This document shows, piece after piece, positions 9,992 to 21,400 of a stretch of 64,000 nucleotides of DNA. The first letter of the stretch is position 1; each line of letters begins with the position of its first letter. Below the pieces are notes generated by a model. That model was not told the origin of the DNA. It worked only from the letters and a program-made list of their open reading frames with translations, and made no database searches. The position numbers and the translations under genes were made by a program. The stretch covers positions 426,919,265 to 426,983,264 of the forward strand of contig NC_085138.1 of NCBI RefSeq assembly GCF_035046485.1, given 5' to 3'. The DNA comes from Aedes albopictus (taxonomy: Eukaryota > Arthropoda > Insecta > Diptera > Culicidae).

Positions 9992-12133
9992 TCTTGTGAC
10001 CTTGTTCTGGCCAAAATTCGCATTCTATTAACTTTTTTAGGGTTTTGTCTGGGTGAAATCCGCAATCACTTAATCAAATTTAAACCATCGCGCAACAATA
10101 ATGACAATGCTGCAACCTGCATTTGTTACGACAAACCACCCAAAGCGACATAGATTTGTCCCAACTTGGATGGAATAGGATAAACATCGTACTCCACGAG
10201 TTTAGAGATTTTTAAGCCTTGCATTGTGATTTTTGAGAGGTAACTTCGAATCGGTAAACACTGCGACGCTGTTGAAGACCAACCATCAAACAGTTTCGAT
10301 TTTGGGTTATCAATAATCAACAAAAATTTTCGTGATGATATATCTGTTGCAAATGCAAATAATCACTGCCCGCAAAAGATAAGGAGCAAAACCTTCAAAT
10401 AAAGGTCATGCAATTTATGTATAGCGCTCTATTGCAAATATATGAATTTTGGCAGACTATAGTGGGCTGGGCACATAAATAGAACGTCGAAAACAACTTG
10501 TAATTCTTTGAAAAATCTTCTACGCTTATTTCACTCTAAGAATTCAAAAATGTATTATTAGAAAAGTGTGTTTTTAAGACGAGTTCAGTTTTACTATTTT
10601 TGCGTAACACTAGTTTATATGAGAAAAATGGTAGAATACTAAAATCAAATTTATTTTAATTTTCCCCGATGAAAGATTTTCTACCCTCCCGAATCTTTTT
10701 CTATACGGATAAGGCTAACTTATAACAAAAAAAGATTTTAGGTTCATGAAAGTGCGATAATAATCGTGTTTCAGCACACCGTGCGCTTAGTGAAGTGTTG
10801 GTATAGGGACGATAGTTCGCTGTGATTTCAACCTGAAGTAAAATTTGTGGGTCTTTCTCTGCGCACGAGTTAAGAACCCAAACAAATCTGTATGGGTTCG
10901 ATACATAATCAGGTCTGTTACTCGTCAATAAAAATTGAAACGATTTCGTTATGCTGTGGCAGAGTTATACAAAAAATGTGTTTCTAGGTGTTTTGATAGA
11001 ATTTTTGGACCTTTTGGAATAAGAACTTGTAGTAACAGGAAGAAGAAGAAAACCTCGACAGTAAGGGAAAAGTTCGCACTAGATTTCTGAATCTAGTACA
11101 TGATTATAATTACAGAACCTTTGAAGCACCGTCGTGCGGGGCTACTTTTGAAATGCGGGGCTACTTTGGATACTTTTGAATATGGATTTTTTGTATTCAA
11201 AATATGGACCTTTTGGAATATGAACTTGTATTAACAGGAAGAAGAAGAATCTCGTCGGAGAATCGTTATTCCATAGTAGTTCGAAAGGTGCACTCGAATA
11301 AACAATAAACTACTAGTGCTTTTTGCAGAAAGGAACTTTGTCAAAACCTCGACAGAAAAAGTTCGCACTAGATTTCTGAATCTAGTACATCATTATAATT
11401 ACAGAATCTGTGAAGCAATGATTATTTCGTATAGAAACTACTGTATATGTATAATATGTGAAGTATGCACCCTCAAATCATTCCGGATGAGGGTTTGAAC
11501 TTAGTTTTGTAAGAAGATCAATTCTAAGGCAAGCATTATGTTTACCCATTTAAATAAAAAAAAAATGAAAAAAGGCTAAACACATTTTAAACTTTTTTTT
11601 GTCATCCTCGTAGTGTCGTTTTTGTTAGTTTTTGAAGGTTCATCTATTTTACCGGGGTCTTTCATAGCTTAGTTTGTTAATTCATAGTTATAATTCATCA
11701 TCATACTGACAAGGGTAAGATTCGATTACGGTCCCGTTCAATAGTTTTGCTGCATATTTCATTTTTTTTTTCATGTATTTTGTACAACACGTATCTCTAT
11801 GGTTACTCCGCAATGTATTTTGACAACTTCAGTAACGCTGGAAAGGACAGCCTTAGTTAATAGTTGTGGAAGTCTTCATAAAATACATTAAATACAAAAA
11901 CTGGACACCGGGCCAGTATAGGGCAAAAGCTCGCATTGGAGTACTTGTATTAAAAATTGTACTACTAAACTACAAAAGGAACGCGAAAAAATCTAGTCCT
12001 ACGTTTTGAAGCCAAAATGATAGGGACCCGTTTAACGAAGAAAAGCGATATTATTTTCTTTTCGTTTAATAGTTATTGTGTGAAGTCTGTTAGGTGCCCC
12101 GCATTACTCTACTTTTCCTAGATAAATCAACCA
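9992..12133. other. AT-rich DNA, no gene; local direct duplication
   Basis: Segments at about 11018-11128 and about 11213-11417 share GAACTTGTAKTAACAGGAAG and the stretch from AGTTCGCACTAGATTTCTGA to ATTATAATTACAGAA. They are a decayed direct repeat with an extra block in the second copy. Otherwise nothing recognised. Confidence 0.55.
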
Positions 12134-13189
12134 CCCAAGTAACCAGTAAGCATTTAAAATAGCATTCCTTCAGCATTATAGTAGCCTTTACGACAAGGCG
12201 TTTAATGCTAATTAGCCGTATATGCGCCTATAGTGCTACCTCACAGCAGGTTTTGGCAAAATAACGGGCTGTCTTAGTGCTATCCCTTCAGGAACGTCGT
12301 GACGAAATGTCAAAGAAGCGTAACGCCTCGTCGAGCAAAAAAAAAACAAAAATGTATTGACGTCAGCTTCTTGTCGTCTCAGTCTGCTTCCCCGCTTTAT
12401 CGTCCTTTCATATTCCAGCCGGTACTAGGTGGTACTTTTTTGCTGATTTTTGTAGTGATGTAGGTTTGAACTTACGATCCGAAGATTGATTAATCATATC
12501 TGCTTCGGATGCTGTTGCTCCTGAACCACGATGCTAAAGCTGTCCCGGTGGCGTGCGTTGTTTTAATCGCCAATATAAAGAATGATTCGATAACAGCTTC
12601 AGATTCAACATCCAAAACTTGTTTTTATTGAGATATTTCATTGTGGTAGAGCATTACGATCCCTTCTTTTAAATATCTGTGGAATAAGATTGTTTCTTCC
12701 CTCTTTCAAACAATCCTATGATCCACCAAAGCATCCACCTATTCGGCACATATTTTCCGACGAAATGATTAATAATTGGTGATTTTTTGATGGACAAGTT
12801 CCCAATCCAATCCAGCTGCAGTAATGTTTTCTTTGGTGCTTTTGGATGAGTAGGGGAAAATGAAGAAACAAATAAGATGCACAAATTTGTAAACAGAAGC
12901 ATAGGCTCTGTAAGAGAGAGACAAAATGTGTTGCCAAATACGTAACATATCTCCCAACCTTTTTGCTCCTAGCATTTAAAGAGCAGTTGAAAAGCATTTT
13001 GTCTGCTCCCAAGTGAAACCACTTCAAGCAGTTGAAATGCTAATTAACAGCCGAAAGCTTTTGAACAGCACAGCTTATGCTAACTCAAGGCAGCTATGCA
13101 TTCGAACTGCTTATGTAGGGCAGCAAGCAGTTTAAATGCGTAATACGGGCTGATACACGGCTTATTCAAATGCTTAGTGGTTACCTGGG
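12134..13189. mobile_element. Non-autonomous DNA element, about 1.06 kb, CCCAAGTAACCA termini
   Basis: Left ACCCAAGTAACCAGTAAGCA and the inverse of the right end GCCCAGGTAACCACTAAGCA agree at 17 of 20 positions. The interior contains many GCATT / AGCAGTT words near both ends but no transposase. Superfamily not assigned. Confidence 0.62.
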
Positions 13190-13427
13190 CAGACACCCTT
13201 CCATTTTTCATGATTTTTTTCTGTAATTCAACATTTCAGCATTTTAATAGAGATTTCTTCGAAAATACTTCAAGAATGTATTTCTTCCTTGCCTCGTAAA
13301 AAAATTTCCCACCAATTTCCTCCGGGGACATAGCCAGAATTTCCTTTAAGGATTCTTTCGGGATTTGTCAATTTTCTTCCGCAATTCGCATAAAATGATT
13401 ATTCTCGATTTCGTTGAATGATGTTAT

Positions 13428-13593
13428 CCCTCTATGGTTGACTTTTCGGTCAGGTTTAGTTATAAGCGGGGTGATACTATTCCATCCGACGTTTCGACCC
13501 TGAAGAAGACCCAAACCAAGGGTCGAAACGTCGGATGAAATAGTATCACCCCGCTTATAATTTAACGTGACCGAAAAGCCCACCATAGAGGTA
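13428..13593. repeat. 166-nt foldback with about 70-bp arms
   Basis: Arms at 13428-13499 and 13521-13593 are inverse copies, with perfect runs such as ATAAGCGGGGTGATACTAT and ATCCGACGTTTCGACCC. The loop holds a hammerhead-like core. Looks like a head-to-head pair of one repeat end. Confidence 0.85.
13492..13540 (+). ncRNA. hammerhead-ribozyme-like motif
   Basis: CTGAAGA at 13500-13506 fits the CUGANGA core. Stem II is GACCC (13508-13512) with GGGTC (13520-13524) around AAACCAA. GAAA-C follows at 13525-13529, then the cleavage triplet GTC at 13530-13532. Stem I could form from CC/GG (13498-13499 with 13533-13534) and TTTC/GAAA (13492-13495 with 13537-13540) around a small internal loop. Stem III would be only AC/GT without a loop, as in minimal hammerheads that need dimerisation. 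Activity is inferred, not shown. Confidence 0.5.
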
Positions 13594-14391
13594 TTGTTCT
13601 ACGTATTTTATTTGGGATTATTCCAAAAATTCTTCCAGGAATTCATCCAAAGATTTTCCATGTATTATTTCCATAGTCCCATCAAGAATTCTTTCTCCCT
13701 TGAATTCCCCTCATTTTCCTCCTGTTATTATTTTACCGGTTTCTCTATGAATTCGTTAATAGATTTCTCCAGTATTTTTTTTCAAATATTTTCCGGGACA
13801 TTTTTGAAGATTGCTTCACATATTCTTCCAAGAAATCCTTAGGAAATTGTGTTTCATTTTTTCCACAAATTCTTCCACAAATACTCTGATAATTTTTAAA
13901 ATCAGTGATCAGTGATCAGTGATAATTTCCAGGATTCTAGGATTCCAATTGGGGGTATCTCCCGGAATGTTCCAGGAATTCTGCAGAATTCAGGATCTCC
14001 AGGAATCCAGGAGTTTTTTGAGGATTGCTCCTCAATTTTATCCAAGAAATCCTCAGGATATTGTGTCTTTTTTAGGGTATCTCCTGAACTTCTTGCAAGG
14101 AATACTCTAGTAATTCTGACATGAATTCCTCCGCAAACTCTCCTTTGGAAATTCAAATGGATTCTTTTTATTAAATTGAGATAGATATAGCTTTGAAATA
14201 ACGACCAAAATATTTGAGTTATTATTTTTGCCCACCAGATCACAATACGCCATCGCAGTGCAACGAAGAAATCTTTCTTTGTAGTTGTGTAATACGATGT
14301 TTCGAATGCATAAAGCCCACGCATACATTTGCTTACATCCTTCCTTGGACAAAGAAAACTAGTTTGCTTACATTTTATCGACGAGAAATCA

Positions 14392-14463
14392 GTAACAAAT
14401 TTTGAAAACGACGTATAATCAATGGTGTAGCATTGATTATACGTCATTTTCAAAATTTGTTAC
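14392..14463. repeat. 72-nt near-perfect hairpin
   Basis: The arm 14392-14424 and inverse arm 14431-14463 match at 32 of 33 positions around the 6-nt loop GTGTAG. It lies 237 bp outside the 5' LTR. It could be a MITE relic, cruciform, or small-RNA precursor. Confidence 0.85.
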
Positions 14464-14696
14464 GGAAATAGTAATTTGATTATTTCAACAGCTTTTGTTG
14501 TATTCTGCAGCAGTCAAATCCAACTTTGAAATGCCAAATAGCTTTTGTGAGGTTGGCTCAACAAGTGAATTTGGCGAAGTGGAAATTGAACAATGATGAA
14601 GAACCACTTGGCAGCTGCTGCTTTGGTGTGGTTGCCTTCGTCGTACCCAAAACGGGAAAAGTGTTCAACTCGTAAGTGAAGTGAAATTTAAACGTG

Positions 14697-14700
14697 AAAT
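14697..14700. other. Target-site duplication AAAT, left copy
   Basis: AAAT directly precedes the 5' LTR and recurs at 28418-28421 directly after the 3' LTR. A 4-bp duplication is typical of Ty3/gypsy errantiviruses. Confidence 0.85.
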
Positions 14701-15288
14701 TGCAAAGACCTAAATATTCCCACGCCTTCCGATATTCAAAGTCAATTCAACTGAAACAAAAATGCATTTTCACCCCACATTCCCAACAGCTGCCCGGGGG
14801 ATTTTAGATTCAATTTTCATCGTAGGGTCTACCTACCTCACGCGCGGCATATTGGAAGCAACGAAAATCGCACCATTCGTTACTGACCTAGTTTTTATAA
14901 CCCATCATCGTCCGGTGGTGGCCGGGTGCGATCGTGTTGCATCGCGTTAGGTCCGGTCGGTGTGATGCAATTTCAATTACGCTTGGGACAACGATGGGTG
15001 ATAAACCCGAAAGAATGATATAGAACCGCGACATCATATTGATCGCGCTGGAACAAAGATTGTTTATTTTTATTTCGAAATCAAGGCGCCGAATTGGCCG
15101 GGTAAGGTTCTGAACTCAGGTGAACCTTAGCTGGAATGTTCTGAAATTGAGACACCGTATTGGCGGCATACGGCGCCGGACTTGTTTTGCACTCGATTTG
15201 TTTTGACTTCGAGTAAACTGAAAGAAAAGAATGTGGGGGTATAATTTCAACCAACATCCGCGGCCGGGGGCCGGCTAGGGTTCACTGT

Positions 15289-15736
15289 GCCCAAGTAAGG
15301 TACACTTCAATAACAAAGCGGGTGCTTTGTTTTGGAGAATTTGGTGCCAAATTCCAAAGACGATGAGGATGATGATGATGACGATGATGACGATGAGGAC
15401 GATGGTGAAGATGACGATATGACACGCCCAAGCATTGAAGATGCCCAAGTGAGGCGGGGCTAGACGATGTAGGCCTTCGGGTAAAGATTCTTAGTAGGGG
15501 TTTTGCGAACACGCCCAAGTCAGGCGTGGTTAGGAAATTAGGTTTTTTTTTATCAGAACTAGGATTTTTGGTAGGGCTTGGGATACGCCCAAGACACGGC
15601 TAGGCTTGGGATACGCCCAAGAGAAAAGAGATTTTTCAAGAAGAGAAAGATGTAAAACACGATGTGGACAAGTAGGAAAGGTAGAAGGTTTTGGGACGTT
15701 TTAGTATTTTTTTTAGGTTTTTTGGACACGCCCAAG
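15289..15736 (+). promoter_or_regulatory. Cluster of ACGCCCAAG motifs in U3
   Basis: ACGCCCAAG occurs at 15424, 15511, 15585, 15613 and 15728, and TGCCCAAG at 15288 and 15442. Several are followed by a G-rich half such as CAGGCGTGG or TGAGGCGGGG, so the full unit is about 20 nt. All lie upstream of the TATA box. The arrangement suggests binding sites for a host zinc-finger factor; this is inference. The same cluster is in the 3' LTR at 27484-27931. Confidence 0.6.
15361..15420. repeat. GAT/GAC/GAG microsatellite in the LTR
   Basis: About 20 triplets of GAY or GAG, repeated at 27556-27615 in the 3' LTR. Open frames across it are not considered genes. Confidence 0.85.
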
Positions 15737-15797
15737 ATGGGGTGGGCAACGTTAGGAATTTTCGTGACTTCTTCGGGTATTGCTAGGAAATTCAGGC

Positions 15798-15825
15798 TAT
15801 AAATACGGAGGCTTTGGCTTCAGTC
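15798..15825 (+). promoter_or_regulatory. LTR core promoter: TATA box and arthropod initiator
   Basis: TATAAATA at 15798-15805 is followed by TCAGTC at 15820-15825, an arthropod initiator. Transcription would start near 15822 and define R. The TATA-to-initiator distance is slightly short. Confidence 0.65.
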
Positions 15826-16222
15826 GGGGGGAGTTGTTGAAGAACAGAGTAATCGAGGAAAGTTCGACGTTAGAGTCGTTGAAGAACGCAGTTGTTGAGT
15901 TCAAAGATAGTCAGTGAGACAGTGGGTCAGTTTCAACGCTAGAGTGTTCAATCTTGGTTCAGAAAAGACAGTAGTTGTAAAAGTTCAGTTTTTCAACGTA
16001 AGAGTAAAAGTCCAGTTCGGTTCAGTTTTTTTCAACTTCGGTGAAGAAATACAGAAAGGTGATATAAGAAAAAAAATTGAATCATTGTAATATAAGTTAA
16101 GTGATGGTTTGTGGTATTTCAATATAGATTATTAAAAAGATATCGTCGGACTGTTATGAATTAAAAGATATCACATTCCGTGTAGTGTTTAGTTGAGCCC
16201 CTGGACGGTACAGGGCGCTTCA

Positions 16223-17436
16223 TATGGTGACAGCGAAAAACTGTTCGACAATTAGAACAGCGGGACGCCAATTTTCTGACTGGAAGAAGAAATCAGTGTC
16301 AGCATCAGTGAAAACCATAAACATTGAACAGTTTTGAACAATTGAGAAGAAAACAATGTTACAGACTGGATGGAAAAGATGAAATTCGTGGCAGCGCAAG
16401 TGATAGTGGAATACAACGTAGCACCAAATTGGAAATGGCAACGCAACAACCTGTGTAAGGAACCGAGTGTCTGGACCAATGGACATCATTAAGCCTGCAT
16501 TATTTGATGGTATCGTGAGTATTAACCTTTTAAATGATTAAGTGTTTGAGATAGTTTAAATTTTTTGTGAGTTGGTTTGAAATGATGAAAAATTTTAAGA
16601 TGATATAAACAAAAACATTGTAATTGAAATACTGTTGTGGGAAAAATAAAGAAGTTATTCAAAAATTTATAAAAAAAAAGGAAATCATAGCGATTTTCAA
16701 TAAATAATGGAAAAATATAACAAGAATAATTATTTCAAGAAGAACAAGTGGATGAAAAATACGAACAAATAACACTAGTTAACAAAATCAAAGCCAAGTC
16801 GCGAACTTCTGTTAACGATTAAAATTATTGATGCATAATTACGTGCTGATTTTGAGACCGTGTTTAGAACAAGGAAACTAAGAAGTACAGTTTTTTTTTA
16901 ATTATACGAGACAATCGCAACCAAGTTTTTTTTTTTTTTTGAATTTACTAAAATTTAAATATCTCAAGTTACAATTCACAAATTTTCAATATCTTTTTGC
17001 AATAATAGGAAGCTGAATGTAATATGTTTTGAATATCTGATTTTTTTCTCGTCAGATTGGATATTGATAAGTGTAGGGAACAATCGCCTTAAATTTTAGC
17101 AAAATATTCAATAAATAAAGACAATTTGTATTTTTCTTTCAAAAAAAAAAATCTTTATCAATCATAGCAATGTTGATTCAAAATCGCCAGCTTTGCACGG
17201 GATATCGAAAACATTTTCAGCTCTACTGTATTTTTTCCCTTATGCTTTCGAACTTAGGGCATAATTTTACACTAAACATGATTTTCAGATGTAAACTAGC
17301 ATTACAATGGAATGGAATCAATCAAAAGTTGAAAAAAAAATAATAATAATTTTGTAACTATGCAGCAGACCGGCGATAATAAGGTCGTGGTAATTTAAAT
17401 TAAAAATAAAAAACTCAGTAAAAATATCAACATAAA
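16223..17436 (+). other. Untranslated leader of the large element
   Basis: About 1.2 kb, strongly A/T-rich, with no plausible coding frame. In related gypsy elements the leader holds packaging and insulator sequences; no such array was recognised here. Confidence 0.7.
16225..16241 (+). other. Primer binding site TGGTGACAGCGAAAAAC
   Basis: Lies two bases after the 5' LTR and starts with TGG. It shares TGGTGAC with the other LTR element. The tRNA is not identified. Confidence 0.7.
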
Positions 17437-18360
17437 ATGGCCACGAATACAATGGATGAAATAGCCAACAATAGTGGAGCGAACAACGCTAGATTTGAAT
17501 TTCCAATAAATTTTGCTATACAGTGTATTCCAGAATTTCATGGTAGTGCGTGTGAATTAGATGCCTTCATATATCAAATTAATTGTTTTTTGAAACCCAT
17601 AAAACGGATAACTGATGCTAGTGAAAGGAAAAATGCAGAAACCGTTCTCATTCAAATTGCACTGTCTAAACTTAAAGGCCCAGCAGCGTTAAAATTTAAA
17701 AACATTCTTGCAAATACTTGGGATAAAGTGAAAGATAATCTCCAAAAAGAATTCGGAATTAGTTTACAATTGGAAGAACTGTTTAATAAAATAGAGACCC
17801 TTGAACAAGGCAAGTGTGAAAGTTTTAAAAACTACAAAGATCGCGTTCTTCAACTTAAGAGGAATATTGATGAATTCGAAAAAGATTATATTAAAGATCC
17901 TACAATTGAGTCATACGCTCAAAGACATTTAAGAATACATTTTCTAGCGGGATTGGAAGATATAAATTTGAAAATTTTTGCAAAAACGAAAAAAGAAGAC
18001 TCATTTGAAGATTTGGTAGATTACCTACAAGAAGAATGCATCGATGTGGAACAACAAGAACGCATCGAGCAGAGATTGAGGGATTCCCACACTGCAGAAT
18101 TTTACAGGCAACAAAATGAAAAACAGAAATTCAGTAATCCACAATGTATTGATCACAACTTCCATTACGATAAAAGTAGATTCAACCAGAGCGAAATAGG
18201 TTATGAAAAAGATTTTAACAATTATAGAAATCTAGGACAACAAGAAATTTATCGTGGTGATTACCAGATGCCTTATTGGACCAACAGAACCAACAGAACT
18301 GATGAACGCAACATGGGAATTCAAAACAATAACATTTGCTATGATGAGCGAAAAAACTAA
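17437..18360 (+). CDS. gag: Gag of the errantivirus-like element
   Basis: 307 residues. It would build the particle core and package the RNA. The start lies in AAAATGGCC, a good initiation context, and is the first ATG of the long frame. Capsid-like N-terminal part: CIPEFHGSACELDAFIYQIN, then LIQIALSKLKGPAALKF. A charged helical region follows (LEELFNKIETLEQGKCESF, FEDLVDYLQEECIDVEQQER). The C-terminus is Asn/Tyr/Gln-rich and no CCHC knuckle is present, as known for errantiviruses. The last codons are GAG CGA AAA AAC TAA, giving a slippery heptamer before the stop. The frame is intact. Confidence 0.92.
   Translation: MATNTMDEIANNSGANNARFEFPINFAIQCIPEFHGSACELDAFIYQINCFLKPIKRITDASERKNAETVLIQIALSKLKGPAALKFKNILANTWDKVKDNLQKEFGISLQLEELFNKIETLEQGKCESFKNYKDRVLQLKRNIDEFEKDYIKDPTIESYAQRHLRIHFLAGLEDINLKIFAKTKKEDSFEDLVDYLQEECIDVEQQERIEQRLRDSHTAEFYRQQNEKQKFSNPQCIDHNFHYDKSRFNQSEIGYEKDFNNYRNLGQQEIYRGDYQMPYWTNRTNRTDERNMGIQNNNICYDERKN
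18351..18357 (+). promoter_or_regulatory. -1 ribosomal frameshift heptamer A AAA AAC
   Basis: In the gag frame the codons are CGA AAA AAC TAA. The -1 frame reads AAA AAA CTA AAT and stays open through pol (open since 18348). Eight bases downstream CGGAG (18366-18370) can pair with CTCCG (18393-18397), a weak candidate stimulatory stem. Confidence 0.78.
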
Positions 18361-18449
18361 ATAACCGGAGGTTCGTTAATTGCGTCCGATCACTCCGTCA
18401 ATCAGAAAATAATTTAGAAAGGCGCTTATATGCTGCAAGTAATAAGAAA

Positions 18450-21400
18450 ATGATGCCCATGAACATAAATAAGAGTTATAACATACCACAAAAACAAATG
18501 GTTCAATTTGATAAATGCATTCCAGCACAAGAAAAAGTATTTATACATTGGACGGGCAATAATCAATTTATGTTAAATATACCCACTGTAGAAAGACCAT
18601 ACACAAAAATCAATTACATGATAGACACAGGCTCGCAACTAAACATATTAAGATGGGATGCAGCCCCTAGAATCGGAGCAACAGACATAGATTATTCTGA
18701 ATCTGAAAAGTTTTTGATTTCGGGATTCAATGAAAGTCAAACAAGAACGCTCGGATCTACTGAAGTTAGTCTAATAATTGGGAAGTCTAAGTATAAGATA
18801 AAATTTTATTTAGTTCACCACTTAAATGTACATGGTATCATAGGAGCAGAATTTTTGAAACAGCATACATTATATATTAGCCAGAACTTTGATTACATAG
18901 CCCTACGCAAGCCAGATAGTGTAGAATATAATATTAAAAATATTACAACAACAAAGTACGTAATGGTATCAGATAAATCTTGTCAGACTGATCTACAAGA
19001 TAATAGTAATTGTATACAATATAACAATGACAAAAGCTGTCAAGTAAATTTTGATATTGATGAAGTCATAAATGATGAAATAGTTACACAGCCACCGAAA
19101 AAAGATTATTCATGCAATATGTGCCATTATGAGAAGTATTATGAGGACGAGGAATGTATAAATCAACATTTTGATGAAGAATATGATAATAATGGATGTT
19201 GGAATAAGAATGTACAGGCCGGGAATCAATATACGCCGGAGGATTTAGATTCAAACCAAGATCTAAGTTTGATAGATAATTTGAATTATGAACAAATACA
19301 AGGTAAAAATCGTATCGAAAAATTGCTAGATACAATTGATTTGAAGCATTTGAAAAGCGCTAATTACGACGCAATGGAAAATATAATGGCAAGATATTGT
19401 GATGTATTTTATTTGAAAGGGGATCACCTGACAGTAACAGATGCAGTAGTACATGAAATTGAAACAACGACTAATGTGCCAATAAATAAAAGGCAGTATA
19501 GGTTCCCTGAATCAACAAAGAAACAAATTAATAAGGAAATTGAAGAAATGCGTCGGCAAGGGATTATTAGGCCCAGTAAAAGTCCTTGGAATGCACCTGT
19601 TTTATGCATACCAAAGAAAGATTTAGACGAAGAAGGAAACAAAAAGCATAGAATTGTGGTAGATTTTAGGGCATTGAATTTGATAACTAAACCATTTGTA
19701 TATCCGATTCCACAAATAAATGAAATATTGGATAGCCTAGGCGATAGCAAATACTTTTCAACAATTGATCTGAAATCCGGATTTTATCAAGTTCCTATAG
19801 ACCCAAGAGATGCTGCAAAAACTGCATTTTCTACACCCAAAGGTCATTTTGAATTCACGAGAATGCCTATGGGGCTTAGAAACAGTCCCTCGACTTTTCA
19901 AAGACTGATGAACACAGTTTTATTTGAAATTGAAAATGTTAAAGCAATCGTTTATTTGGATGATATCATTGTTTTTGGAAGAACAATTCAAGAGCATAAC
20001 GAGAATCTGATTAAAGTTTTGAAAGCTCTTCGTAAACATAATTTAAAAATTGAACCAACAAAATGCCAAATTTTGAAAACCGAATTGAAATTTTTAGGAC
20101 ATACAGTTGATAAAAATGGTATTCGTCCGCTTGATGGTAATATTAAGGCTATACGAGAAATGGCAATACCAAAAACTGTAAAAGGAGTGCGATCATTCCT
20201 AGGAACAGTAAACTTTTATGGTAAGTTTATACCAGGAATTGCAGATAAACGAAAACCTCTGAATGATCTATTGAAGAAAAATGTAAAATTTAACTGGACC
20301 CCAGAGTGCCAGAAAGCATTTGAAGAATTGAAAAACTTTTTAACGTCTGACTCTTTGCTAGTGAGACCAAATTACAAGGACACATTTGTTTTAACGACAG
20401 ATGCCAGTGAATACGCTATTGGGGCAGTTTTATCGAATGAAAAATCAATTGACAGACCCATAGCTTACGCTAGTAGGGGACTTATTGGAGCAGAACGAAA
20501 ATATCATGCAATTGAGAAAGAATTACTGGCCATAGTATGGGCAGTGAATTATTTCCGTCATTATATTTACAATCAGAGATTTATTGTTTACACAGATCAT
20601 AGACCATTGATCTCAATATGGCATCTAAAAGAAACTTCATCAGTCCTCACACGTTTGCGTTTGAAATTGCAAGGATTGGAATGCGAAATTCGATACAAAC
20701 AAGGAAAGGATAACGTTGTAGCGGATTTTCTCTCTAGGTTAAATCCAGACAATGAATCAGAAGAGCAAAGTCATCCAGCCGATGAAATTAAAACCACAAG
20801 GTCGAAATTAATTGCTGTGGTCACACGACAGCAAAAGAAATTAGCAGAACAAGAAAACGTATCCAACCCAAAGCACCGCGACCGCGATCTTCCAAACAAA
20901 CAGCTGATGGAAAAAGACACCGTTCCGTGCCGCAGTAACGGGGGCGCGATCGCTGACCGGGACCCTGAAAGCGAGGGAACCAAAACAAAAACGCAAAAGA
21001 TGACCTATATGAATGATAGCGTAAATAATAATTGCACAGGTTCCGACCTACGCGGCATAAACAAGGTGTCAAATTCACCTCCAGCAAGTACGAGTGCGAT
21101 ATCGGACGAGGCTGAAGTTGAGGAATCCATTATGGCCGACGTTTTCGATTTATGCAATAACACGCACACTAATGACACATTTGCGGCAAGCGCATATGAT
21201 GAATTTTTAGAGATGTCCAAGAATAATCCAAATGATGTAAATCGATTGAAAATTTCTAGGAATTTGAAAAATGCAGATGCTGATTGTAACATTGTAATTT
21301 TAAATAGCAGATCAGCATTTAATGAAATTTCAAAAATTATTGATTTACCCCATGGATTGAAAGATTTTTGCGAAGATGGAGTTGTTTCTATTCCAGATAG

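Larger units (their letters stand above)
13190..14391. repeat. Degenerate AATTCCTCCAGG-type repeat
   Basis: Irregular repeats of the form AATTCYTCCAGGAATT, far more decayed than the array at 49931. Includes three copies of ATCAGTG at 13902-13922 and contains the foldback at 13428-13593. Confidence 0.6.
14701..16222 (+). repeat. 5' LTR (1,522 bp)
   Basis: Starts TGCAAAGACC and ends GGGCGCTTCA. Matches 26896-28417 base for base as read. U3 holds a GAT/GAC microsatellite, a cluster of ACGCCCAAG motifs and a TATA box. No AATAAA was noticed; ATTAAA variants at about 16130 and 16158 could act in polyadenylation. Confidence 0.95.

Noticed and set aside
15282..15518. His-rich minus-strand frame in both LTRs
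   Set aside because: Arises from the GAT/GAC microsatellite in the LTR; present twice only because the LTR is.
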